Positions 24,052-32,661 of a stretch of 33,617 nucleotides of DNA are shown piece after piece. The stretch is taken from the NCBI RefSeq assembly GCF_014637405.1, contig NZ_BMEY01000027.1:9024-42640 (forward strand), in the 5' to 3' direction. Each line of letters starts with the position of its first letter. Within the stretch, counting starts at the first letter, position 1. The stretch comes from Ornithinibacillus halotolerans. Lineage in GTDB: Bacteria > Bacillota > Bacilli > Bacillales > Amphibacillaceae. The translations under genes were made by a program, and so were the position numbers. The notes below the pieces were generated by a model. That model had not been told where the DNA came from. It was given only the letters and a program-made list of their open reading frames with translations, and did no database searches.

Positions 24052-24093
24052 AGTATAGGATGTTTAAAAGAAATAAAAATTGATGGAAGTCAA
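24052..24093 (-). promoter_or_regulatory. Promoter of the P-type ATPase with FNR-type box at -41.5
   Basis: On the minus strand TTGAC-TTCC-ATCAA (24080-24093) lies 22 bp before TATACT (24052-24057). The centre falls at about -41.5, and no independent -35 hexamer is spaced correctly. The layout equals that of the HMA-gene promoter. Confidence 0.75.
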
Positions 24094-24143
24094 GTTCTCA
24101 TTTAATTTTCAGCAGACTACCAAAAGAAAAAGAACAGCAAACT

Positions 24144-24174
24144 AAAACGCTCAGAAAAAAATTCTGAGCGTTTT
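24144..24174. terminator. Bidirectional rho-independent terminator
   Basis: A 13-bp perfect stem (AAAACGCTCAGAA with its complement) has a 5-nt loop and flanking A/T runs. It ends minus-strand transcription from the small lipoprotein gene, ahead of the ATPase promoter. Confidence 0.85.
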
Positions 24175-24221
24175 AAATTTAGTTATGAATTTATAAAGTC
24201 ATATTCAAATTCTCTTTATCA

Positions 24222-24386
24222 CTAAACCATACAAACCAAGTAGTATTTGAATCGAGCTAAGGAATAGAAATTGTACGCCGGGCTATTATCCTCCCACTTT
24301 TCTGCTTTCTCCGCTTCTTTTTCCTTACAACCTACCATAATTAAAAACATACTAAATAGAATCACAATGATCAGTTTTTTACGCAA
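24222..24386 (-). CDS. Small lipoprotein, function unknown
   Basis: This is a product of about 54 residues. A basic start RKKL, a hydrophobic stretch and a lipobox-like LIMVGC (Cys near residue 20) are followed by KEKEAEKAEKWEDNSP. The start is TTG 24386, 5 nt after GAGAGG; the longer frame to 24428 lacks a ribosome site. The mature part is very short and may be truncated. It is a single-gene unit between the sigM operon and the ATPase. Confidence 0.5.
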   Translation of the reverse strand: MRKKLIIVILFSMFLIMVGCKEKEAEKAEKWEDNSPAYNFYSLARFKYYLVCMV

Positions 24387-24493
24387 AAGAACCTCTCTTT
24401 CTTCAAAAACCGCCCTGTTTTTAATCACAATTCCGTATTAACATAATATTCTAAAAAATATACGAAAAGTTGGTATTGTGATTCATTTGTTAT

Positions 24494-24787
24494 TTATGGA
24501 AAAGGTATAACCATCCAGCCGAGAAAGAACATGCACACTATAAACAATCCTATATATGCACATAATCCTAGTCCCCATAATCCAAGTGACCTGCTTCTTT
24601 TATTAAAGGAAGAAAACGCTCCACTGATAATCGCAGGATATAAAAGTAAGGAAAAGTTATCCATTAATGGTACTTGGTATCCAGATATAAGCGAAATATT
24701 AATAAACAATAATGTAAGGAGTCCTAATACAATACTCAACCATCCTAATCCTTGGAAAAACGTCATTTTCACCTTTCCCAATTCCAT
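24494..24787 (-). CDS. yhdK: YhdK-like negative regulator of sigma-M
   Basis: This is a 97-residue membrane protein with three hydrophobic helices (about 10-32, 43-58 and 71-94). In B. subtilis the operon sigM-yhdL-yhdK encodes the sigma factor, its anti-sigma factor and a 96-residue membrane protein that helps restrain SigM. Size, topology and gene order match here, so the call rests mainly on context. GAGAGGTGA precedes the ATG, and the start overlaps the yhdL-like gene by 19 nt. Confidence 0.7.
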   Translation of the reverse strand: MELGKVKMTFFQGLGWLSIVLGLLTLLFINISLISGYQVPLMDNFSLLLYPAIISGAFSSFNKRSRSLGLWGLGLCAYIGLFIVCMFFLGWMVIPFP

Positions 24788-25749
24788 AATTTCACCTCTC
24801 CCAATTTCATATGACGAACCATAGTTAAATCTCTTAATGATACAATTTCGGCTTTAGGCCCTGTAACTACTACACCATAAGTTTTAAAACCATTTGCTTC
24901 GATATACTGGATTCGTTCCTCTAATTCAAGATTTTTATGTGATGACACTTTCACTGCGATATCTTCATAAGGCTCGATTTCCTTTAACATCATTAAAAAT
25001 GTTTCCTCATGAGAGGTTGAGTCTCGGAATGGCGACCAGTATGTTTGATCACGTTGTACCGGGTAGCCAATCGGAGAAACAATGTCCCCATCAGCACTTA
25101 CCATGTCGTCTTCTGTACCTGTATAAATAGCAGCCCAAGTCACATCGACCGAATTCATTTCTTTGACAATATCTTTAACATTATATAGATCATCGAAAGA
25201 GAGATAAGCTTCAACAACCGTTTCATCAGGTAATCCGCTAAGCACACGCCATTCTACCTCGGTTGGAAACTCAACTGTATGATTTGGATGAACAATCCAT
25301 TGATTTGTTTCTGTTGGATTCTTAGGGTATATCTTCTCTACATGCGAAATGGTGTCACTTTTAACTAAATCATTTAAAACAAATGTTAGATCATAGCTTT
25401 TCGCTGGGTAAAAATCGACACCAATTTGTTTATATTGCTCGAATGACAACCCCATAGAGAATATGGAAAAATCCATATCAAACTCCATTTCCTCTAAAGT
25501 AGTGTTCGGCTCCGTAATATAGAGGGTCTTACTTGCAACGTCCATCAAGGTTGTCGACTTTGTTCCGAACGCATAATACATAAAAGTAAATATATAACAG
25601 GTTGGGATTATCATTAATACAATGGATAAAGTTGTCAGAATCAATTTCCACTTAGAAAAGTTAATTGCTCGTTTGACGTTTTTTGTACCATTGTTCACTT
25701 GCTGTCCACTCGATTTTGCTTTTTTCAACAATTTTTCATAGGCATCCAT
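24769..25749 (-). CDS. yhdL: YhdL-like anti-sigma-M factor
   Basis: This 326-residue single-pass membrane protein has a basic cytoplasmic N-terminus (1-36), one helix (about 37-61) and a large extracytoplasmic part. It fits the Sigma_reg_N/Sigma_reg_C family of anti-sigma factors. The C-terminal half contains SADGDIVSPIGYPV and YGVVVTGPKAEIVSLRDL. In B. subtilis YhdL holds SigM inactive and is essential. The ATG overlaps the sigma-factor stop (TAATG). Length is slightly below the 358 of B. subtilis YhdL. Confidence 0.85.
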   Translation of the reverse strand: MDAYEKLLKKAKSSGQQVNNGTKNVKRAINFSKWKLILTTLSIVLMIIPTCYIFTFMYYAFGTKSTTLMDVASKTLYITEPNTTLEEMEFDMDFSIFSMGLSFEQYKQIGVDFYPAKSYDLTFVLNDLVKSDTISHVEKIYPKNPTETNQWIVHPNHTVEFPTEVEWRVLSGLPDETVVEAYLSFDDLYNVKDIVKEMNSVDVTWAAIYTGTEDDMVSADGDIVSPIGYPVQRDQTYWSPFRDSTSHEETFLMMLKEIEPYEDIAVKVSSHKNLELEERIQYIEANGFKTYGVVVTGPKAEIVSLRDLTMVRHMKLGEVKLWNWER

Positions 25750-26228
25750 TATCCTTCCTCCTTCGTTAACATCTTTCGTAGCTTTTTTCTACCTCGTGAT
25801 ACATGACTTTTTAATGTATTCAATTTAATATTTAAAATATTAGCTGCTTGTTCATATGTACAATCATGGACATCACATAGTAGAATTGCCTGTTTTTCCA
25901 TTGGGTTTATTTTATCTAAATACCCTAGCAACTCTTCATAGGAATTGTTCTCTGTAACAATGTTTTCTGGTGTATTAAAATCTTTTTGAGTAAACTTATC
26001 CGTTATGACGTAACGTTTTTCTTTCCTAGTTCGGTCAATAAACGTGTAATATCCTACTTTAAAAAGCCATGGCTTAATTTCATCAATATCATTTGCTAAA
26101 AGAGCGATGTGAGCCTTTATAAATGTTTCTTGCAGCAGATCTTCTGTTTCTGCATGGTTACGCGTTAATGAAAACAAGTAGCGATATAAGTCATTAAAGT
26201 ACATCACATATATTTGTTCAAGATCCAT
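25749..26228 (-). CDS. sigM: ECF RNA polymerase sigma factor, SigM-like
   Basis: This 159-residue ECF sigma factor shows region 2 in YFNDLYRYLFSLTRNHAETE and DLLQETFIKAH, and PWLFKVGYYTFIDRTRKEKR. Region 4 is in TYEQAANILNIKLNTLKSHV followed by SRGRKKLRKML. The start DLEQIYVMYFNDLYRYL closely resembles B. subtilis SigM. SigM directs cell-wall stress genes. ATG 26228 is chosen because AGGTGGAGGGGG lies just before it; the frame to 26288 is an unlikely extension. It is followed by yhdL- and yhdK-like genes. A candidate autoregulatory promoter lies at 26252-26278. Confidence 0.85.
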   Translation of the reverse strand: MDLEQIYVMYFNDLYRYLFSLTRNHAETEDLLQETFIKAHIALLANDIDEIKPWLFKVGYYTFIDRTRKEKRYVITDKFTQKDFNTPENIVTENNSYEELLGYLDKINPMEKQAILLCDVHDCTYEQAANILNIKLNTLKSHVSRGRKKLRKMLTKEEG

Positions 26229-26251
26229 CCCCCTCCACCTTTCATCCAATC

Positions 26252-26278
26252 CTCGTTTCAGATTAATAAAAAGTTGCA
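26252..26278 (-). promoter_or_regulatory. Candidate ECF (autoregulatory) promoter of sigM
   Basis: On the minus strand TGCAAC (26273-26278), 17 bp, then CGAG (26252-26255) resemble ECF promoters with an AAC-type -35. The -10 is not the usual CGTC, so confidence is limited. Confidence 0.4.
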
Positions 26279-26373
26279 GGAATATCAAAATTTTTGTATT
26301 AACAATCTATTCCGTTAGGTTTTCTAATAGCAGCATACTTGTAACCTAATCCTTTCCCTTAAGTGAATAAATT

Positions 26374-26416
26374 GTCACTTTCGAGTCACCTTAAAGTCAT
26401 ACTGGTTGGATATACT
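26374..26416 (+). promoter_or_regulatory. ABC-transporter promoter with three 11-bp-spaced GTCAC repeats
   Basis: GTCAC at 26374 and 26385 and GTCAT at 26396 repeat with an exact 11-bp period. They overlap and replace the -35 region of a promoter whose -10 is TATACT (26411-26416). Direct repeats one helical turn apart are the usual binding pattern of OmpR/PhoB-type regulators, so this is a likely activator site. Confidence 0.55.
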
Positions 26417-26449
26417 GAATGCACAGTCAAAATTGATGGAGGTATTTTA

Positions 26450-27133
26450 ATGAATATATTAGAAGTGAAAAATCTAACCAAAGTATATGGAAAAGGTGAA
26501 ACAGCGGTAAAAGCACTTGATGATGTATCGTTTTCCGTAAAAAAAGGCGACTTTGTTTGTATTATAGGTCCATCTGGATCCGGAAAGTCAACTTTACTTC
26601 ATTTATTAGGTGGAGTTGATCGACCATCAAGTGGAAAAGTGCTCATTGATGATACGGATATTTATAACTTAAATGAAACACAACTAGCCATTTTTAGAAG
26701 AAGACAAATTGGCTTAATCTATCAGTTTTATAATCTTATCCCTATTTTATCCGTGGAAGAAAATATTAAATTACCAATGCTATTAGATGAGCAGAAAGTA
26801 GATGAAAAGCAGTTTACTAATATTACAGAAACATTAGGATTGAACAAACGTCTAACCCACTTACCAAACCAGCTTTCCGGTGGACAGCAACAACGGGTAT
26901 CTATTGGACGTGCATTAATTAGTAACCCTGCTATAATGCTAGCCGATGAACCAACTGGGAACCTGGATAGTAAAAACAGTGAAGAAATTATGGAACTACT
27001 GAAAATGTTTAATAAAACGTACAATCAGACGTTGATTGTTATTACACATGATGAGCGAATCGCACTCCAAGCTGACCGCATTATTTCAATTGAAGATGGT
27101 AAAGTTGCTAAAGATGAGGTCATTCGCCCATGA
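26450..27133 (+). CDS. FtsX/MacB-type ABC transporter ATPase
   Basis: This is a 227-residue ATP-binding subunit of the LolD/MacB/BceA class. It has Walker [10 protein letters not shown], the Q-loop [13 protein letters not shown], signature LSGGQQQR, Walker [13 protein letters not shown] and the H-loop VITHDE. The start is ATG 26450 after GGAGGTATTTTA; the frame from 26363 crosses the promoter. The stop overlaps the permease start (ATGA). Such pairs act in antimicrobial-peptide resistance, lipoprotein handling or cell-wall control rather than bulk uptake. The gene is divergent from sigM. Confidence 0.92.
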   Translation: MNILEVKNLTKVYGKGETAVKALDDVSFSVKKGDFVCIIGPSGSGKSTLLHLLGGVDRPSSGKVLIDDTDIYNLNETQLAIFRRRQIGLIYQFYNLIPILSVEENIKLPMLLDEQKVDEKQFTNITETLGLNKRLTHLPNQLSGGQQQRVSIGRALISNPAIMLADEPTGNLDSKNSEEIMELLKMFNKTYNQTLIVITHDERIALQADRIISIEDGKVAKDEVIRP

Positions 27134-29718
27134 ATATTGTCAATAAAGTCACGATCCGCCATTTGAAAGAGAATAAACGTCGCACACTTGTCACGATTAT
27201 TGGAGTTATTATATCGGTTGCCATGATTACTGCGGTTTCAACGCTTGGAGCATCCTTTTTAGATCTGATGATTCGCCAACATATTTCTACGGATGGAGAA
27301 TGGCATGTCCAATATAAAGATGTTCAAAAAGAACAAATCAAAGCAATCCAAGAAGATTCCGACACAAAAAGCTTAGCGCTCTCTAGTGATAGCTACGCTT
27401 ATTTAGAAGACTCGGCAAATTCGAGTAAACCTTATTTATTCTTTCAATACTACAATGAAGCTGGAATGGAACAATTTCCGATTACAGTAGTTGATGGAAG
27501 ACTACCAGAGAATGAACATGAAATTGCTATTTCTAAGGAAATTATTACGAATGCAAAAGTAGATTATAAAATTGGTGATGAGCTAACCGTTGAAGTTGGA
27601 GAACGTGTGGATCTATCTGAAAACGATCTCTTAACTCAAGGTTACCCGTTAAGACGTGATGAGAATGGTCTTGCGGAAGAGATTGTCATTAACGACAATA
27701 AAACGGTAACCATTGTAGGAATGATTAAACAGCCAACATGGGAACCGAGTTGGGCACCTGGATACACGGTGATTGGTTATGTTGACGAAACAACTATCAC
27801 AGAGAAAAATCCAGTTGATGCATTCGTAGTATTAGATAAGTTGAACGGTTCACTGTATGATCATGCGACATCACTGGCTGATACACATGGTATAGAATCG
27901 GTTAATTTTAATAGTGATTTATTACGCTATTACGGCATCACAAAGAATGACAACTTACGCCTTACCCTATTTTCATTAGCCGGTATTATTATGGCTGTTA
28001 TTATTATCGGTTCTGTCGCGTTGATTTATAATGCATTCGCCATTAGTGTGTCTGAACGGGCTAGACATTTAGGAATGCTATCCAGTGTTGGCGCAACGAA
28101 AAAACAAAAACGAAATTCTGTCTTTTTTGAAGGGGCTGTTATTGGTGCAATTAGTATTCCTATTGGGATTCTCTCTGGTATAGCAGGAATTGGCGTTACC
28201 TTCCTTTATATTAATACGTATTTAGATGGGGCTCTTGGTAGTTCAGTAGATCTAGAGTTAGTTGTGACACCTGCTTCTATCTTAATAGCTTGTGTTATTT
28301 CGATTGTGACAATTTTCATTTCAACATATTGGCCTGCAAGAAAGGCATCGAAAATCTCAGCGATTGATGCCATTCGCCAAACGCAAGATATTAAGTTATC
28401 TGGTAAAGCAGTTAAAACATCCATGCTTGTTCGTAAAGTTTTTGGTATTGAAGCAGAAATTGGTTTAAAAAATATGAAACGAAATAAGAAAAGGTATGTA
28501 GCAACGTTATTCTCGTTAGTTATTAGCATTGTGTTATTTTTATCCGTCATATTTTTTACGAATAACATTAAAAAGTCACTGGAAATGACACAAAACGATT
28601 ATCAGTATGATATTCTGATCTACGGTAACGGTGATATAGAGAAGGAAGATCTTGCAAAGTTTACAACATTAGAACATGTTACCAACTATACGATATCTGA
28701 AGAAGCTTCAGGGCATATAGAAACTCTAGTTGATGAGGCAAACATTTCCCCACAAATGAAGAAACTGTTAGAAGAAGAAATACTTGCTATAGAGGACGGA
28801 AAGTATAGCTACTATGTTACTTTAGAAAGTTTAGATGATGCTAGCTTCGAGGCTTATGCGGAAGAAATTGGTGTCGATCCGAATGATTTTGTCGGACAAG
28901 ACACTCCTGTTGGCATCGTCATTGAAGAAATTTCTTATGAAGATGGTATGACTGGTAAGTTAATAGAAACGAAAGCAATTGAAGCAGAACTTGGCTACAC
29001 ATTAGATATCAAGGAATATTCTTACAGTGATATGGAGATGGAAGAGCCAGTATCAGAATTCGTCGGATCTATTCAGATTGGTGCACTGACGAATATTGTC
29101 CCAATGGGTGTAAATACAGTTGGTCTAGGGGGAATTAACATCATTATCCCACAGTCCACAATGGCTGAACTGGATGTAGATACAGTACCATATCTTTATT
29201 TAACTAGCTCAGACCCAATTGCAACACAAGCAGCTATTGAAGAATTAAATGATCTGAATCTTTATGTATATAACATCCATGAACGTAGACAACAAGAGGA
29301 ACAAATGCTACTATTCATGTCCATTTTCATCTATGGGTTCATTACACTTATTTCGTTAATTTCAGTTGCAAATATTTTCAACACGATTTCGACTAGTATT
29401 GGGTTGCGTAAAAGAGAATTTGCTATGCTGCGTTCTGTTGGAATGACGCCAAAAGGATTTAATAAAATGATTCATTATGAAAGTATTTTCTACGGTGTGA
29501 AAGCATTAGCTTACGGTCTACCAATTAGTGTGCTCGTCATGCTGGCCATCCACTACTCGGTAAACCACACGTTTGAATATGGTTTTCAGTTACCATGGAT
29601 AAGCATTCTTTTCGTTATCTTTACGATTTTCCTAATCGTCGGCTCCGCCATGCTATACGCAACAGCCAAAATAAAAAAAGAAAACATAATAGATGGATTA
29701 AAACAAGAAAACATCTAA
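27130..29718 (+). CDS. FtsX-like ABC transporter permease, two FtsX modules
   Basis: This 862-residue membrane protein has an N-terminal helix (about 17-40), a large extracytoplasmic domain and three helices around 277-400. After a second N-terminal-like helix (LKNMKRNKKRYVATLFSLVI, about 440-465) come another external domain and three C-terminal helices. Each three-helix block has the FtsX motif, SVSERARHLGMLSSVGATKK and GLRKREFAMLRSVGMTPKG. It works with the ATPase just upstream (4-nt overlap). Similar proteins are usually encoded beside a two-component system, which is absent here. The substrate is unknown. Confidence 0.92.
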   Translation: MNIVNKVTIRHLKENKRRTLVTIIGVIISVAMITAVSTLGASFLDLMIRQHISTDGEWHVQYKDVQKEQIKAIQEDSDTKSLALSSDSYAYLEDSANSSKPYLFFQYYNEAGMEQFPITVVDGRLPENEHEIAISKEIITNAKVDYKIGDELTVEVGERVDLSENDLLTQGYPLRRDENGLAEEIVINDNKTVTIVGMIKQPTWEPSWAPGYTVIGYVDETTITEKNPVDAFVVLDKLNGSLYDHATSLADTHGIESVNFNSDLLRYYGITKNDNLRLTLFSLAGIIMAVIIIGSVALIYNAFAISVSERARHLGMLSSVGATKKQKRNSVFFEGAVIGAISIPIGILSGIAGIGVTFLYINTYLDGALGSSVDLELVVTPASILIACVISIVTIFISTYWPARKASKISAIDAIRQTQDIKLSGKAVKTSMLVRKVFGIEAEIGLKNMKRNKKRYVATLFSLVISIVLFLSVIFFTNNIKKSLEMTQNDYQYDILIYGNGDIEKEDLAKFTTLEHVTNYTISEEASGHIETLVDEANISPQMKKLLEEEILAIEDGKYSYYVTLESLDDASFEAYAEEIGVDPNDFVGQDTPVGIVIEEISYEDGMTGKLIETKAIEAELGYTLDIKEYSYSDMEMEEPVSEFVGSIQIGALTNIVPMGVNTVGLGGINIIIPQSTMAELDVDTVPYLYLTSSDPIATQAAIEELNDLNLYVYNIHERRQQEEQMLLFMSIFIYGFITLISLISVANIFNTISTSIGLRKREFAMLRSVGMTPKGFNKMIHYESIFYGVKALAYGLPISVLVMLAIHYSVNHTFEYGFQLPWISILFVIFTIFLIVGSAMLYATAKIKKENIIDGLKQENI

Positions 29719-29730
29719 AACAAAGGAAAA

Positions 29731-29797
29731 CAGGTGCCTGACACCTCCCGAAAAATGTCGAACGTTCGTCGACAAAATTCGGGAGGTGTCAGGCACC
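29731..29797. repeat. Hairpin repeat, copy 1
   Basis: A 20-bp perfect inverted repeat (GGTGCCTGACACCTCCCGAA at 29733-29752, complement at 29778-29797) encloses a smaller TGTCGA/TCGACA palindrome. Bases 29731-29792 are identical to 33437-33498. It sits between convergent genes and may also stop transcription. Confidence 0.9.
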
Positions 29798-29803
29798 AAC
29801 ATT

Positions 29804-30637
29804 TTACACCATGTTAACGATGGTGTTTATCCATTCAGAATCTTCATGAACTTCTAGTTTTTCACAAAGTATATGGTGGGCCTTCTTAAATTCGGGAACG
29901 ATGCTTTTCATCACTTTTAGCATTTCAACTGGATCTCTATTACATTCCCAACTATCTAGCAGTGATAACTGCCAATTCTCTAACTCACTTCTACTTCCTT
30001 CATATTTGGCCCAATCACCGAACGTATTTGGCTGTTTTCCGGAAATCATATACCAAGCAGTACACATAGAGAGCCGCAATTTATCAATACAATTTAAAGC
30101 ATAATAATACTCTCCTCGCATTGCTCTTCTATATGCTTCATGTAAATACGCAAAGAATTTTGTTCTCCAAATCTCAAATTCTTCTACTGTCGGTTTATAA
30201 GTAAGAGCCATAGACTGTGCTAATGTATCAGCTAACCTTCCATTCGTATCCTTGACAATCTTTATGTTCTGTAACCATGTAGATGGCTTGATATTTTCTA
30301 GAGTATAATAAAAGATATCAACCTTTACAAAACAACTATAGTGAGCAACCGTATAAATGGATGACGGATATAAGTCTTCAAAATAAAGTACGTCTCCCCA
30401 GCTCTTTGCCCGCTTATTTTTATTTGTAATAAAGTCCTTTATGTATTCCTGTTTGACAACAATCCTCAAGTCAATATCCGAGAAAACATCTGTATTTTCA
30501 TTCCCAATTGATCCACCATAAAAAAATGCCAGAACTTTATCATCACCTAATAAGTCACGTTGAATGGCATCTAGTAGTTTTTGGCGACTTTGAGGCAATA
30601 CTAAATCTCTTTCCTTATGATTATTTACTAATCCCAC
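29804..30637 (-). CDS. Nucleotidyltransferase-fold protein, AadE/ANT(6)-like
   Basis: This is a 277-residue cytoplasmic protein. The polymerase-beta-type site reads GGSIGNENTDVFSDIDLRIV, with the GS and D-x-D residues that bind nucleotide and magnesium. A helical C-terminal domain follows (about residues 150-270, with FFAYLHEAYRRAMRGEYYYA). The arrangement resembles aminoglycoside 6-adenylyltransferases but also many uncharacterised relatives, so resistance should not be assumed. The start is GTG 30637, about 12 nt after GGGAGAG; the nearby ATG is out of frame. Confidence 0.75.
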   Translation of the reverse strand: MGLVNNHKERDLVLPQSRQKLLDAIQRDLLGDDKVLAFFYGGSIGNENTDVFSDIDLRIVVKQEYIKDFITNKNKRAKSWGDVLYFEDLYPSSIYTVAHYSCFVKVDIFYYTLENIKPSTWLQNIKIVKDTNGRLADTLAQSMALTYKPTVEEFEIWRTKFFAYLHEAYRRAMRGEYYYALNCIDKLRLSMCTAWYMISGKQPNTFGDWAKYEGSRSELENWQLSLLDSWECNRDPVEMLKVMKSIVPEFKKAHHILCEKLEVHEDSEWINTIVNMV

Positions 30638-30723
30638 ACATAAAAAACACTCTCCCTATTTAAGGCTTTATATTTATAATTCGGTAAAACCCAATTTTAT
30701 CCTTCTTTCCTAACATACAACAA

Positions 30724-32661
30724 CTATTTTTGTTTAAAATTCCTAACTTCTACCAACATCTTTCGCTTCGCATAGATAAGAAAAACAAATTGAATGATTA
30801 CATATATACCTGCAATCATGAAAAACTGGAACAAGATTACTGGATTTGCAATCACCCCTCCCATATCCTTTGCCAATGCAATGATGTATAGTAAAGCAAT
30901 CACAATACCGAGTAAAGTTGGCAGAATAAATATAGTAGTAATCTCTTGAGACAGTAATTTCTTTACTTCTTTACTAGTAATCCCAATACGATAAAGTTTG
31001 AGAATTCTTTGCCTATCTTTATCTACTTCCGAGAATAATTGAATGTACAGTAAAAGAAATGATCCAATAGAAAATAAAATATTTAAAAATATAGCTATAA
31101 AAAAATGAATACCATCTCTTTCCAATCGATTGACATAACTGTCTACTCGTGAAGTAATTGAAAAGAGTTCTTCTTGAAACTCACCTAAACTATTTAAAGC
31201 AGGTGTTTGGGCATTATAATTTATAAAAGCTTGTTCTAATTCAACGACTGCCTCTTCCGATAACTCCCAATTTTCCACGTTAAGCAAGTGGAAATCCGCT
31301 TCGAGACCATCGATGTTTTCCTTTAACGTAACGAATTCCTCATCATTTATAATGAAAAATTCACCTAAATAATTAAACTGCAAATCTCCAATCTTTTGTT
31401 CGTAATTATAAACTACATCGTTACCATTAATTGAGAAGTGTAAATCATAACCGTAAAATACATTTTCAAGATCACTTGCCGTCCCGTTTAAATGATAAAT
31501 CAGTTCGTTAGTCTCCAATTCACGTGATTCTCCGGCAAATTCATTGTATTTGCTTAAGGGCATAAAAGTAATTTGATGAATACCATATGAATCTCTTTGA
31601 AAGATAAAATAGATTGGTAGTGAGAAGTGTTCCTGGACATTATTATCATGTCTCTCAAAAACAGAATATACTTCTTCCCTCGTTAAATTATTCTTCGTTT
31701 CCGTTGAAATATAGCTAACATCAAATGGATTATTTTGAATTGCTTCTTTCCCCGCCTCCGTATAGTTACTATAAATAATCGTGCTATAAAGGAGTGTAAC
31801 CATAATCATTACCGTAACTAGTGTCACCATCGTTGTAAACTGCCTATATTTATAATCCATGTTTGTTAGATAGAGTATATTTCGATAATAAAAATCCTTA
31901 TTCTTTTTTATAAGAGCGATTAGGAACGAAGTCAATTGATTTAATGCAATGTACAAGCCAAGAAACGTTCCTATCGCCCAAAGTAATAGATAATCGCCCC
32001 CATCAGTTATCGTCACGAAAAGTCCAATAATCGAACCAATAATAATAGCTACACCAATCCCACCAATGGCTGGATGTTTGTAAGCTGTATTTTCTGTTTC
32101 TTTCTCCGTCTTTAAGTTTTGGATTATATTCTTTCTCATCGTTAAATATAATGATTGTCCTGTAGCTACAATAAACACAAGAAAAAAAGCACCAATTGTG
32201 TAAATAAACATTTTTACATTTAACTGAAAAGAAATTTCTTGAATACCAACACTTTTTAATAGGAACCAAAAAAAGAACTTTGAAAATACTGCTCCCATAC
32301 CAAGTCCTTTAAAAACTGCTACTACAGCAATTGCACTATTTTCCAACAAAAGCAATTTAACGATATCACGGTTCGTCATCCCAAGCGTCATAAATAAACC
32401 AAACTCACTGCGCCTTTTTTTCATAAAAAGATGATGGGCGTAGGTGATAAAAAATACAGTAAATATAATAAGGGCAGCACCGGGGATTCCTAGTATGGAT
32501 TGAAGTCCTTCTGTATATTTGATGGCAACGAGTTGTTCATTCAAGTATACGGTTAGAAATATAAAGAAAAACATGACAGCCAAACTATTGTATGTCAGAT
32601 AAAAAAAATATTTCTTATAGTGATATTTCACCATTTTCCAAACAACTTGATTAAATGTCAT
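30724..32661 (-). CDS. BceB-like ABC transporter permease
   Basis: This is a 645-residue membrane protein. The first helix pair (FYLTYNSLAVMFFFIFLTVY) is followed by an FtsX motif, KRRSEFGLFMTLGMTNRDIV. Further helices lead to a large extracytoplasmic domain (about residues 310-510) and a final FtsX-like group with RQRILKLYRIGITSKEVKKL. Length and the single large loop match the BceB/PsdB/YxdM type, which works with antimicrobial-peptide-sensing kinases. ATG 32661 follows GGGAGGGAG; the longer frame to 32736 runs back into the ATPase gene. It overlaps the ATPase stop by 11 nt. No kinase or regulator gene adjoins it in the window. Confidence 0.88.
   Translation of the reverse strand: MTFNQVVWKMVKYHYKKYFFYLTYNSLAVMFFFIFLTVYLNEQLVAIKYTEGLQSILGIPGAALIIFTVFFITYAHHLFMKKRRSEFGLFMTLGMTNRDIVKLLLLENSAIAVVAVFKGLGMGAVFSKFFFWFLLKSVGIQEISFQLNVKMFIYTIGAFFLVFIVATGQSLYLTMRKNIIQNLKTEKETENTAYKHPAIGGIGVAIIIGSIIGLFVTITDGGDYLLLWAIGTFLGLYIALNQLTSFLIALIKKNKDFYYRNILYLTNMDYKYRQFTTMVTLVTVMIMVTLLYSTIIYSNYTEAGKEAIQNNPFDVSYISTETKNNLTREEVYSVFERHDNNVQEHFSLPIYFIFQRDSYGIHQITFMPLSKYNEFAGESRELETNELIYHLNGTASDLENVFYGYDLHFSINGNDVVYNYEQKIGDLQFNYLGEFFIINDEEFVTLKENIDGLEADFHLLNVENWELSEEAVVELEQAFINYNAQTPALNSLGEFQEELFSITSRVDSYVNRLERDGIHFFIAIFLNILFSIGSFLLLYIQLFSEVDKDRQRILKLYRIGITSKEVKKLLSQEITTIFILPTLLGIVIALLYIIALAKDMGGVIANPVILFQFFMIAGIYVIIQFVFLIYAKRKMLVEVRNFKQK

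Noticed and set aside
26363..26449. Upstream extension of the ABC ATPase
   Set aside because: It would translate the promoter and repeat region; the GGAGG site and the usual family start point to 26450.
29804..30637. Calling the nucleotidyltransferase an aminoglycoside resistance gene
   Set aside because: Only the fold and nucleotide site are clear. The family has many members without resistance activity.
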